From: an uncultured Bacteroidales bacterium
Lineage (GTDB): Bacteria > Bacteroidota > Bacteroidia > Bacteroidales > Paludibacteraceae
NCBI GenBank assembly: GCA_937891975.1
Contig: CALAUA010000013.1
Location: forward strand, 124,001 to 188,000
Reading direction: 5' to 3'
DNA length: 64,000 nt
In this document: positions 34,077-41,689 of the stretch, one piece after another
How positions within the stretch are numbered: the first letter of the stretch is position 1
How the letters are laid out: the number at the start of each line of letters is the position of its first letter
Made by a program: the position numbers and the translations under genes
The notes under the pieces: model-generated
Told to the model about the DNA's origin: nothing
The model's input: only the letters and a program-made list of their open reading frames with translations
Database searches by the model: none

Positions 34077-35891
34077 ATGAAACGAATTTTACTATTTGTT
34101 CTATGCAGTTTCATTGTGATTGCGTTGTCTGCTAAGACTGTAACTCCTGCGGCTTCATTGCCTGCGTATTATGTGAGTATTGATGGAAAATCTGGAAAAA
34201 CACTTTTCGATGCTGTACAAAAAGTAACTAAAACGGGTTATTCTTCATTGGGATATGATGGATTATGGGATGCATATCCATATACCGATGTACACGAGAA
34301 TGGCTATGTATGGGATATGTATAGCGATTGTACATGGAAAAGCATAAATTCCAATCATTGTGGTAATTACAGCGATGAGTGTGATTGCTACAACCGCGAG
34401 CATTCTATCCCCAAATCATGGTATGGTGGCACTACCAGTGGTCCTGGGTGCGATATTTTTCACTTAGTTCCTACTGATGGAAAAGTAAATGGTATCCGTA
34501 GTAACTATCCTTTTGGAGAGGTAGCTAGTGCAGATTATAACAAGCATGGCAATAAGAAAGGTTCTGCAAAGAGTATTACTATTACAGGCGGTAATACCAT
34601 TGCAGGTAATACAGGAGCTACTATCTCTGCTTCAGGTACAGTATTTGAGCCACGTGATGAGTATAAGGGTGACTTCGCTCGCGGATATATGGGTGCACTG
34701 CTCAAATGGGCAGGCGACAAAGCGTTCACTGATGGAGAAGGTTCTAAAACATTTACAACTAACTTCTCTACTGGCTCATTCGGCTTAACCAAATATGGCG
34801 TGGCACTCCTAATGAAATGGCATCGCCAAGATCCTGTGTCACAAAAGGAGATTGACCGTAATAATGGTATTCAACAAACGCAAGGTAACCGTAATCCATT
34901 CATAGACTATCCTTACTTGGCAGAGTATATTTGGGGCGAGAAAGCAGGCGAAACGCTTAACCTCGCTGACCTAATTACAGCATACGACTCCCGCTTTGTT
35001 CTTGGTGAGAGCAATGGCTATCTCAAAGGCGGAAGTACTGTCGATCCAGAAACCAAATGTACTATCACATGGCTAGTTAATGGTGAAGCATATACTGCAG
35101 GCAATCCTACAACCACTGTCAACGAGGGGGGAGTAGTGAGTGTATTGCCAACAGCACCTAAGTCTTGCGACGAGATTAGTACCCAATTTGTAGGTTGGAG
35201 CGAAGATGTGATCAATGGCACTACAGACAATATTCCAACCGACCTCTTCTCTACTGCTGATGACGCACCAGATATTACGCAAAACACCACTTTCCATGCT
35301 GTCTTTGCACAATTAGAAGAGGAGGAAACTACAGTTTCTACTCCTTCCACAATCGCTATGAATTTGAATAATACGCAAGGCTGGACACTTACTGGGTTGG
35401 ATAAACAATCCAAATACTGGAAAATGATAAAAGATTCATATGCAGAATCTCCTTCGCTGGATGCGAGCCAAATCACTAGCATAACCATCAATATGCGTAC
35501 TTGGGGTGGTGATCAGTACAATACCATTGAGTTCGCTGTGGCTGGTAAGAAAATAGGCGAATTGAAGGCGGATAATAATAATCTTAAGGATTATACATGG
35601 AAGCCTGCCAACACTCCATCTGGAGTAGGTACATTGCGCTTCTCCAGTCCGACATGTACTACAAATGAAGGTCCTGCCTTTAGCAGTATCACTATCAATA
35701 CTTCAGGCGGAGGCAATGGTACCACTACTACCTACACGTACTCTCGCTATATCACTTCTTGCAACAATGGAACTTCTGACATTGAGGAAACTGTTGTTGA
35801 AAAGCCAAATAACAAAATTATCCGAAATGGTCAACTCTTAATTGAGTATAACGGGGTGTATTACAATACTTTAGGACAACAAGTGCAATAA
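34077..35891 (+). CDS. Secreted endonuclease I family nuclease with C-terminal tail signal
   Basis: The 604-residue precursor has a signal peptide (about residues 1-19) and an endonuclease I (EndA/NucM-like) domain at about 25-300, with the active-site segment CDCYNREHSIPKSWYGG at about 103-120, CDIFHLVPTDGKVNGIRSNYPFG at about 125-147, and MKWHRQDPVSQKEIDRNNGIQQTQGNRNPFIDYP. It continues with an InlB-type beta repeat (CTITWLVNGEAYTAGNPTTTV ... TFHAVFAQ, about 320-415) and a further beta-sandwich region. The chain ends KIIRNGQLLIEYNGVYYNTLGQQVQ, a tail shared with two other exported proteins here and probably a sorting signal. It overlaps nadA by one base. Confidence 0.9.
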   Translation: MKRILLFVLCSFIVIALSAKTVTPAASLPAYYVSIDGKSGKTLFDAVQKVTKTGYSSLGYDGLWDAYPYTDVHENGYVWDMYSDCTWKSINSNHCGNYSDECDCYNREHSIPKSWYGGTTSGPGCDIFHLVPTDGKVNGIRSNYPFGEVASADYNKHGNKKGSAKSITITGGNTIAGNTGATISASGTVFEPRDEYKGDFARGYMGALLKWAGDKAFTDGEGSKTFTTNFSTGSFGLTKYGVALLMKWHRQDPVSQKEIDRNNGIQQTQGNRNPFIDYPYLAEYIWGEKAGETLNLADLITAYDSRFVLGESNGYLKGGSTVDPETKCTITWLVNGEAYTAGNPTTTVNEGGVVSVLPTAPKSCDEISTQFVGWSEDVINGTTDNIPTDLFSTADDAPDITQNTTFHAVFAQLEEEETTVSTPSTIAMNLNNTQGWTLTGLDKQSKYWKMIKDSYAESPSLDASQITSITINMRTWGGDQYNTIEFAVAGKKIGELKADNNNLKDYTWKPANTPSGVGTLRFSSPTCTTNEGPAFSSITINTSGGGNGTTTTYTYSRYITSCNNGTSDIEETVVEKPNNKIIRNGQLLIEYNGVYYNTLGQQVQ

Positions 35892-36853
35892 TGAACATTG
35901 TAGAAGAAATACGCGCACTTTGTCGCAAAAAGAACGCCATCATCATGGCGCACTACTACCAACGCCCTGAGATTCAGGATGTGGCAGATTGTATTGGCGA
36001 TTCACTTGCTTTGGCGCAGGTTGCTGCTAAAACCAATGCGGATATTATTGTGATGTGCGGAGTGCATTTTATGGCAGAGACTGCCAAAATTCTCTGCCCC
36101 GATAAGAAAGTGCTTATTCCAGAGCCAGCAGCAGGTTGTTCACTGGCAGATAGCTGCAAAGCAGAAGATTTGGCAGCATGGAAAGCAGAGCACCCTGACC
36201 ATCTGGTAGTTTCCTATGTAAACACCAGCGCAGCCGTTAAAGCACTTACCGATGTGGTAGTAACCAGTAGCAATGCCCTGAAGATTGTCAAGCAATTACC
36301 CGCAGATAAACCTATTCTCTTTGGTCCAGACCAAAACCTCGGCGGTTACATTAATTCAATGACGGGGCGCAATATGGATTTGTGGAACGGCGGATGCCAT
36401 GTGCATGCACGTTTTTCGGTGGAAGCGATTTTGTCGCTCAAGCAACAATATCCCGAAACCAAGGTGTTGGCGCATCCAGAGTGCAAAGCGATTGTGTTGC
36501 AGAATGCGGATGTGATTGGCTCAACACAGGCATTGCTTAATTATGCGAAAGAACACCCCGAACAGAAGCGATTTATCGTAGCAACTGAGAGTGGAATCCT
36601 TCACGAAATGCAAAAATCGTGTCCAGATGTAGAGTTCATTCCGGTACCACCTGAATTTACAGAGAGAGTAGGGGATGGTATTGCACAACCTATTGCTAAT
36701 CAGTGTGGTTGCAATGAGTGCGAGTATATGCGAATGAATACATTACAAAAACTGTACGACTGTCTTCGCGACGAAACAAACGAAGTATTTGTAGATGAAG
36801 CCATTGCCAAAGACGCTATCCGTCCAATCCAACGCATGTTGGAGATGAGTTGA
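35891..36853 (+). CDS. nadA: Quinolinate synthase A
   Basis: NadA condenses iminoaspartate and dihydroxyacetone phosphate to quinolinate in NAD synthesis, using a 4Fe-4S cluster. The 320-residue protein has AHYYQRPEIQDVADCIGDSLALAQ at the N-terminus and the three cluster cysteines expected of the family: VMCGVHFMAETA at about residue 56, a middle Cys in WNGGCHVHARF or HPECKAI, and NQCGCNECEYMRMNTL at about 275. Its ATG overlaps the stop of the secreted nuclease (TAATG), an odd pairing of a cytosolic cofactor enzyme with an exported nuclease. No nadB or nadC is visible. Confidence 0.96.
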   Translation: MNIVEEIRALCRKKNAIIMAHYYQRPEIQDVADCIGDSLALAQVAAKTNADIIVMCGVHFMAETAKILCPDKKVLIPEPAAGCSLADSCKAEDLAAWKAEHPDHLVVSYVNTSAAVKALTDVVVTSSNALKIVKQLPADKPILFGPDQNLGGYINSMTGRNMDLWNGGCHVHARFSVEAILSLKQQYPETKVLAHPECKAIVLQNADVIGSTQALLNYAKEHPEQKRFIVATESGILHEMQKSCPDVEFIPVPPEFTERVGDGIAQPIANQCGCNECEYMRMNTLQKLYDCLRDETNEVFVDEAIAKDAIRPIQRMLEMS

Positions 36854-36900
36854 ATAGATTAAGCAGTTTTGGTGTACATTAATTAGGTGATGCAGTTTAT

Positions 36901-38946
36901 ATGAAACAATGGATTTTAATGGGTATGGTTGCCATGATGGTAGCATGTCAAGTCAAAACGCAAACAACAGTGATTTGTGATACAACCATTCAGCAAGCAG
37001 TGAGCAATGTATTAGCAGCGTACTCCGAAGCGGACTCCTGTATGGTTGCACGCGGTGCGGCGCAGGTCGCTGCGCTGTGGCGAGAAAGTGATGGTACAGA
37101 GGAAGACTACTTGGCATTAATCACAAACTCGTATGCAGGTACTGACGAGACTAAAAAGCAACTTTATGACCGCATGGCATTCATTTTGGAGCAATGCGGA
37201 CAAAGTGCTGATATGCTGAATAATACGCTGCAAGAACCTACTACTCTTTTGGGTAAAGGTAATCCCACACAAGTGGACTGGATCATCAGTGGATATAGTC
37301 CGATGGCGCATTTTGCAGAGGATATGTTTGCCAACAAGATTGCGCATATCTGCGTACTGAACTTTCCACACTATACATTGGAAGAGAAAAACACCTTGGG
37401 CAAAGAGTGGACACGTCAAGAATGGGCATATGCTCGTTTGGGCGATGTGTTCAGCAGTCGTGTGCCAGGCAATGTGGTAGCCAATTATTCGCAAGCACTG
37501 AGCGAAGCAGAGAACTATATCGCTGGCTACAATATCATGATGCACTGCCTGCGCAACGAACAGGGTGAGCAACTGTGGACCGAACCCATGGCATTACTCT
37601 CGCATTGGAACTTACGCGATGAACTCAAGTCCAACTATGCCGATGTGCCTAACGCCCGCGAGAAACAAGAGATGATTTACCAAGTGATGCTGCGTATCAT
37701 CCGCCAAGAGATACCCGCAGTGGTGGTCAATAACGACAAACTACTATGGTGCCCTACTACCAACCACGTGAGTGGTAATCCCGACTCAGACATCAAACTG
37801 AAAGTTGATATAAGCCGCGAGCCTGATACACGTTATCAACAGATTATCAATATCTTCCGTGCAGGACAACAGATTGACGCCTACCGACCAGATGCGCCTA
37901 CACATGTGCTACGAACCTTCAACGAGGATTTACAGATACCTTTTGAAGAGATTGAATCGCTGTTCACCCAACTCATCCAATCGGAGGAGATAAAGCAAGT
38001 AGCAGCCATCATCCGTGAGCGTTTAGGCCGTGACCTTCGTCCATACGATATTTGGTACGACGGTTTCAAAACTCGCAGCAGTATCTCCGAAGATGTACTG
38101 ACTGCAGAAACGCAGAAACGCTATCCTACTGCCAAAACCTTTGAGAAAGACATGCCTCGTATGCTGATGGATTTGGGCTTTGCCAGCGACAAAGCAAAGG
38201 AAATCGCTTCGCATATCGTGGTGGAAGCTGCTCGTGGTTCGGGACATGCACGTCCATGTGTGGGCAGAGAACAACCTGCTCGCTTGCGCACGCGCGTTGG
38301 TGATAAAGGTATGGACTACAAGGGATACAATATCGCTGTGCATGAGTTTGGACACAATGTAGAAGAAGTTATTTCGCTTTATGATATTGATTACTACACC
38401 CTTGCAGGCATCCCTAATACTGGTTTTACGGAAGCAAGTGCGTTCCTTTTCCAAGAGCGCGACCTACAACTGCTACACCAATCTACACAATCGCCACAAC
38501 AAGCAGACCAACTCTTCGATATGATTTGGGGCATGTATGAAATTATGGGTGTTAGTTTGGTGGACATGCGTATGTGGCAATGGTTGTATGCTCATCCCGA
38601 AGCTGATGCCGCAACATTGCGCGAAGCGGTAATCGCTATTGCCAGCGAAGTGTGGAATCAATATTATGCTCCTATTTTAGGCGAAAAAGATAGTCCGCTA
38701 TTGGGAATCTATTCGCATATGGTGGGCTATGCATTGTATTTGCCTGCCTACCCAATCGGTAATATGGTGCAATATCAGTTAGACGAACATTTAGCAAACT
38801 GCGCCACACCCGAAGAGTGGGCAACAGAATACACTCGCATCTATCAACAAGGTTGTCTTACCCCCGACGCTTGGATGCGCGGAGCGGTGGGCAAACCTAT
38901 GAGTGTGGAACCCATACTAAAAGCAGTACGCGAGCAACTGAAATAA
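36901..38946 (+). CDS. Lipoprotein zinc metallopeptidase-like protein (HEFGH)
   Basis: The 681-residue protein has a lipoprotein signal (MMVAC, Cys16), so it is probably membrane anchored. The zinc motif IAVHEFGHNVEEVISLYDIDYY lies at about residues 481-502, followed by TGFTEASAFLFQERD, whose Glu would be the third ligand in a gluzincin arrangement. The N-terminal 470 residues are helical and unrecognised, with a possible substrate-binding region AARGSGHARPCVGREQPARLRT just before the motif. I cannot assign a peptidase family with confidence; M3-like is one guess. It is separated from nadA by 47 bp. Confidence 0.7.
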   Translation: MKQWILMGMVAMMVACQVKTQTTVICDTTIQQAVSNVLAAYSEADSCMVARGAAQVAALWRESDGTEEDYLALITNSYAGTDETKKQLYDRMAFILEQCGQSADMLNNTLQEPTTLLGKGNPTQVDWIISGYSPMAHFAEDMFANKIAHICVLNFPHYTLEEKNTLGKEWTRQEWAYARLGDVFSSRVPGNVVANYSQALSEAENYIAGYNIMMHCLRNEQGEQLWTEPMALLSHWNLRDELKSNYADVPNAREKQEMIYQVMLRIIRQEIPAVVVNNDKLLWCPTTNHVSGNPDSDIKLKVDISREPDTRYQQIINIFRAGQQIDAYRPDAPTHVLRTFNEDLQIPFEEIESLFTQLIQSEEIKQVAAIIRERLGRDLRPYDIWYDGFKTRSSISEDVLTAETQKRYPTAKTFEKDMPRMLMDLGFASDKAKEIASHIVVEAARGSGHARPCVGREQPARLRTRVGDKGMDYKGYNIAVHEFGHNVEEVISLYDIDYYTLAGIPNTGFTEASAFLFQERDLQLLHQSTQSPQQADQLFDMIWGMYEIMGVSLVDMRMWQWLYAHPEADAATLREAVIAIASEVWNQYYAPILGEKDSPLLGIYSHMVGYALYLPAYPIGNMVQYQLDEHLANCATPEEWATEYTRIYQQGCLTPDAWMRGAVGKPMSVEPILKAVREQLK

Positions 38947-38954
38947 GATCAATT

Positions 38955-38987
38955 ACGGGTTCATGACGGGTTCATAACGGGTTCATG
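38955..38987. repeat. 11-bp tandem repeat tract (ACGGGTTCATG type)
   Basis: Three near-perfect 11-bp units fill the gap between the convergent metallopeptidase and histidine kinase genes and touch the kinase stop codon. Confidence 0.85.
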
Positions 38988-39767
38988 CTATACCTTTGCC
39001 CTACGTGCAAGGGAGAATTGAAACTCTAATCCGCCTTCGGGGCGATTGATTGCGGTGATTTTTCCTCCATGGAAAATCACCGCATGTTTTACGATGGAGA
39101 GTCCCAAACCCGTGCCGCCTGCCTTGCGACTACGACCTTTGTCCACACGATAGAAACGCTCAAAGATATGTGCAAGTGCTTCATTTGGAACTCCCTGACC
39201 ATTGTCGGTAATACTGAAATATAGATTCGATGGGTCTTGGCTCGTGAGTTGAATACTAATCTCTGCTTTCTCTACATAGTTGATGGCGTTGTCCACGATA
39301 TTGTGAAAAATGGAGTAGAGTAGCGTGTAGTTACCCGTGATAATCAAGTGTTTAGGTATATTGTGCGTGATGGTAGCACCTGCTTGTGAAGCACGCAAAG
39401 ATAGGTCTTGTACCACATTCTCCACCACGGTGTAAAGGTCTAATTGTAGGCGAGTGTAGAAGTCGGTTTGGGTGTCAAGTTTGTTGATAGTGGATATATC
39501 TTCCACAAGGTTGGCAAGGCGACCCGATTGCTGATAGGCACGCTCGATGAATTGTCGGCGTTGTTCTTCGGTCATGTCGGGGTGCATGAGAATAGTTTCC
39601 AATGCTCCGCGAATACTCGCTACAGGTGTTTTGAGTTCGTGACTGATATTCTGCGTGAGTGTAAGGCGTTGCTGCTCGCGTGCTTTATTAATCTTCTGCT
39701 TGTAGAAGGCATAAAAGATGCCTACAATAGCAATAATGCCTATTCCTATAATAATCCAAATATTCAT
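38988..39767 (-). CDS. Sensor histidine kinase, PhoR-like, without a sensor domain
   Basis: The 259-residue protein has a single N-terminal membrane helix (about residues 3-22) and then directly a HisKA domain (LTQNISHELKTPVASIRGALE, phospho-accepting His at about 43) and HATPase domain: N box SIFHNIVDNAINYV, G1 ITDNGQGVP, F box IFERFYRVD, G2 GGTGLGLSIVKH. No periplasmic loop, PAS or HAMP domain is present, so any signal must come through the membrane helix or a partner. It is 69 bp downstream of the response regulator gene, separated by a repeat element, and surely forms a pair with it. Confidence 0.92.
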   Translation of the reverse strand: MNIWIIIGIGIIAIVGIFYAFYKQKINKAREQQRLTLTQNISHELKTPVASIRGALETILMHPDMTEEQRRQFIERAYQQSGRLANLVEDISTINKLDTQTDFYTRLQLDLYTVVENVVQDLSLRASQAGATITHNIPKHLIITGNYTLLYSIFHNIVDNAINYVEKAEISIQLTSQDPSNLYFSITDNGQGVPNEALAHIFERFYRVDKGRSRKAGGTGLGLSIVKHAVIFHGGKITAINRPEGGLEFQFSLARRAKV

Positions 39768-39777
39768 TGCCTCTCGC

Positions 39778-39854
39778 CTTTAACCTTTAACCTTTCGCCT
39801 CGAATCTCTAAACAGTAGCCGCTTTGGCGGCGTCCACTAAACACTAAACATATA
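39778..39854. repeat. Composite heptamer-hairpin element that supplies a stop codon
   Basis: CCTTTAA-type 7-mers (39778-39805) are followed by CTAAACA, a perfect GCCGC/GCGGC hairpin containing the GGACG core on the minus strand, and two CTAAACA-type units. The last two units encode the C-terminal FSV and TAG stop of the response regulator. Confidence 0.8.
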
Positions 39855-40595
39855 CCCATACCCCGATTTGGTAATAATCCGTTTGCCGTACTGTCCGAGT
39901 TTGCGGCGGAGGTGGGTGATATGCACATCTACGGTACGTTCGAGTACATAGCCGTTGCTGTCCCACACATTATTAAGCAAGTGATCGCGTGATAGGATTT
40001 GTCCGCGATGGGTGAGCAGGTAGCAGAGTAATTCAATCTCTTTGCGTGTTGTTTTCACATTTTCGCCATCCACCATGAGCGACATATCGGCTTTGTTCAC
40101 TACAATCCCTTCAAACACAATGCAGTCGTTGCTGATAGGTCTTTGTTCTTGGTTCTTGGCTCCTTGTTCTGCAGTTCTGCGAAGCACCGCTGCTACTCGT
40201 GCCAGTACTTCGGCAATACGAAAGGGTTTGCTGATATAGTCATCTGCGCCTAACTTAAATCCCTGAAGCACAGTATCTTCGTCGCTCAATGCTGTTAAGA
40301 ATATGATAGGAATAGACGTCCCTTGGGGGCTGTTAGGCGATGAGGCGATGAGGCTATTAGGTGAAAGGCGCAGCTTTTCTGCCATCTCCAGCCCCGACAT
40401 GCCATCCATCATAATGTCGAGAAGGATGAGTGAAATAGGCGATGAGGCGATAGGGCTATCAGGCAATAAGAGAGCCAATGCTTCTTCTGCGGAGTGCGCA
40501 ACAAGTGTTTCGTAGCCTGCTTTTTGCAACGAATAGGAGAGAATCATGCAGATATCCTCTTCATCATCTACTATGAGTATGCGTTGTTTTGCCAT
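39837..40595 (-). CDS. OmpR/PhoB-family response regulator carrying repeat-encoded insertions
   Basis: The 252-residue protein has a receiver domain (IVDDEED at 8-14, phospho-acceptor Asp60 in LILLDIMMDGMSG, Thr101 in FLTALSDED, Lys123 in ISKPF) and a C-terminal winged helix (TRKEIELLCYLLTHRGQILSRDHLLNNVW...VDVHITHLRRKLG). Compared with ordinary PhoB-like receivers it has extra residues at about 44-54 (PDSPIASSPIS) just before the strand carrying Asp60, and at about 79-91 (PNSLIASSPNSPQ) before the strand carrying Thr101. Both come from AGGCGATG-type octamer repeats, and the interdomain linker (143-157) comes from an AAGAACC-type element. Insertions fall in loops, so the protein may still work. 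Confidence 0.93.
   Translation of the reverse strand: MAKQRILIVDDEEDICMILSYSLQKAGYETLVAHSAEEALALLLPDSPIASSPISLILLDIMMDGMSGLEMAEKLRLSPNSLIASSPNSPQGTSIPIIFLTALSDEDTVLQGFKLGADDYISKPFRIAEVLARVAAVLRRTAEQGAKNQEQRPISNDCIVFEGIVVNKADMSLMVDGENVKTTRKEIELLCYLLTHRGQILSRDHLLNNVWDSNGYVLERTVDVHITHLRRKLGQYGKRIITKSGYGYMFSV
40129..40180. repeat. AAGAACC-type element inside the response regulator linker
   Basis: Shares CAGTCGTTGCTGATA and the following TCTTTGT/TCTTGGT heptamers with the intergenic element at 623-672. Here it is translated as EQGAKNQEQRPISND. Confidence 0.8.
40335..40366. repeat. AGGCGATG octamer repeat inside the response regulator
   Basis: Four octamers (aggcgatg, aggcgatg, aggctatt, aggtgaaa) are read in frame on the minus strand and encode part of SPNSLIASSPN. 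Confidence 0.85.
40437..40468. repeat. AGGCGATG octamer repeat inside the response regulator
   Basis: Four octamers (aggcgatg, aggcgata, gggctatc, aggcaata) read in frame encode LPDSPIASSP. A close copy is in the metallophosphoesterase gene at 50518-50549. Confidence 0.85.
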
Positions 40596-40616
40596 ATTGG
40601 TGATATAGTTTCGGCT

Positions 40617-40648
40617 GCAAAGTTAGTAAAAATATTTCAATCAACCAA
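40617..40648 (-). promoter_or_regulatory. Promoter of the response regulator gene
   Basis: Minus-strand TAACTTTG at 40625-40618 with TTG at 40648-40646, 20 bp apart. Upstream, two TTAA-starting 11-bp repeats (40656-40677) resemble the repeats before the two transporter promoters and may allow autoregulation. Confidence 0.55.
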
Positions 40649-40698
40649 CCAGATTGTGTAATTTAATGATTTATTAATATTTTTTGCCGATGTTACAA

Positions 40699-40728
40699 AC
40701 AAAAGGTGTGTCAGTATCGTGACACACC
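40699..40728 (-). terminator. Terminator of the small membrane protein gene
   Basis: Inverted repeat GGTGTGTCA/TGACACACC with a 6-base loop, followed on the minus strand by TTTTGTTTG. Confidence 0.8.
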
Positions 40729-40746
40729 CTTGGGGGTTGGTAATTG

Positions 40747-40875
40747 TTATTTTTCTTCCTCTTCTTGCTTTTGTTTCGCTTCCTTGCGGTCTTTGATTGC
40801 ACTAATCACAAAGAAAGGACCCATGAAGACTGCTACCATACCCAAAGCAAGGAGGATCATTGTCAAATCATCCAT
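40747..40875 (-). CDS. Small single-helix membrane protein, 42 residues
   Basis: A short frame starting at ATG 40875 and ending at TAA 40747-40749. It encodes MDDLTMILLALGMVAVFMGP followed by FFVISAIKDRKEAKQKQEEEEK: one hydrophobic helix, then a basic and finally acidic, probably cytoplasmic tail. A terminator sits 18 bp downstream, which supports a real transcript. I recognise no family. Candidate roles are a small regulatory or accessory subunit of a membrane protein. It lies between the PhoB-like regulator and an exported protein of unknown function. Confidence 0.65.
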   Translation of the reverse strand: MDDLTMILLALGMVAVFMGPFFVISAIKDRKEAKQKQEEEEK

Positions 40876-40913
40876 AGTTGTTTTATGTTTTGATAGTTAA
40901 ACTTATAGTTATC

Positions 40914-40964
40914 GGAGGCGTTCCGCCTATTGGATATTGGACGGCTGCGCCTATTGGATATAGG
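40914..40964. repeat. Composite element with TATTGGA heptamers
   Basis: GGCG/CGCC hairpin, two TATTGGA units, the core CGGCTGCGCC, and two more units TATTGGA and TATAGGT, all in 7-bp register. Confidence 0.8.
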
Positions 40965-40972
40965 TTAGATAA

Positions 40973-41401
40973 CTACCAAAAACTATGGAATGGGAAAGAG
41001 ATGTGTTCTGTGGGTAAACTAAGTGGCGTTGTACATGATAGTGCCACTATACGTTTGATATTGTGAGAGATACTATTGGCTTGGTAGCGCAATGCAGCAC
41101 ATAGTTGCTGCGTGTTGGTACGCAGTTGCCATGATGTAGAAATACGCTCCTGACGGCGAGTGCGCAAGCGATTATCTTCGCTACGCGTGCCGATTTGATA
41201 CGAAGTGAGGGCATCGGTCCAATCGTATTGTTGTTGAAGACGTTTGGCGTAGTCTTCTGATATATCATTTAATACGGAAGACACCGCGCTTGCACTCGCT
41301 GATGGACAAGATGCTGTATCTTGAGCAGAAAGGTCGGACATATGCACAGATGCACATAGTCCGATTATCAATACGAGCAGTATATAGCGCAAGTCTCTCA
41401 C
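40973..41401 (-). CDS. Exported protein of unknown function
   Basis: I choose the GTG at 41401 because the promoter -7 box at 41421-41429 would lie inside the frame if the ATG at 41452 were used, and because this start gives a clean signal peptide (MRDLRYILLVLIIGLCASVHMSDLSAQ). The mature part of about 115 residues is Ser/Thr and Gln rich, with a helical centre (NDISEDYAKRLQQQYDWTDALTSYQIGTRSEDNRLRTRRQERISTSWQLRTNTQQLCAALRYQANSI). No domain is recognised. It is divergent from the antiporter gene. Confidence 0.65.
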   Translation of the reverse strand: MRDLRYILLVLIIGLCASVHMSDLSAQDTASCPSASASAVSSVLNDISEDYAKRLQQQYDWTDALTSYQIGTRSEDNRLRTRRQERISTSWQLRTNTQQLCAALRYQANSISHNIKRIVALSCTTPLSLPTEHISFPFHSFW

Positions 41402-41420
41402 TACAAATCCATTTAATGCT

Positions 41421-41452
41421 GCAAAGGTACAAAAAAATATACACATGTCCAA
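41421..41452 (-). promoter_or_regulatory. Promoter of the exported unknown protein
   Basis: Minus-strand TACCTTTG at 41429-41422 with TTG at 41452-41450, 20 bp apart. The predicted leader is about 12 nt. Confidence 0.65.
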
Positions 41453-41467
41453 TTATTGTTGCACAAA

Positions 41468-41523
41468 TTAATAATTTCTTAACAAAATCTTCATACTTAT
41501 GTAATAATATTGCGCTACTTTTG
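41468..41523 (+). promoter_or_regulatory. Triple 11-bp repeat and promoter of the antiporter gene (Pho-box-like)
   Basis: Three consecutive 11-bp units starting TTAATA, TTAACA and TTCATA (41468-41500) precede a -7 box TACTTTTG at 41516-41523. The third repeat starts 26 bp before the -7 box, exactly as at the Na+/Pi cotransporter promoter. Direct repeats at 11-bp spacing are the known binding pattern of OmpR/PhoB-family regulators. Confidence 0.65.
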
Positions 41524-41539
41524 CACGAGAATTGTTGAT

Positions 41540-41676
41540 TGGATGGTAGATTGCCTTTCGGATTATAGATTGGCGCTAGCGCTTGTAGACTACAGCGAAT
41601 GAAATGAGCGTACTACAGTGAGCATTGTGAACGATCTACAACGAAGTGATCTACAGCGAATGAAATGAGCGTACTA
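41540..41676. repeat. Repeat cluster with a 26-bp perfect direct repeat
   Basis: Two identical 26-bp copies begin CTACAGCGAATGAAATGAGC at 41590 and 41651. They are preceded by GATTGGA/TGGTAGA-like 7-mers and a GCGCTAGCGC palindrome. They lie in the antiporter leader. Confidence 0.8.
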
Positions 41677-41689
41677 AAACTTATTAATT

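Noticed and set aside
41590..41676. Attachment site duplication of an integrated element
   Set aside because: Only 35 bp separate the copies and no integrase or tRNA is near.
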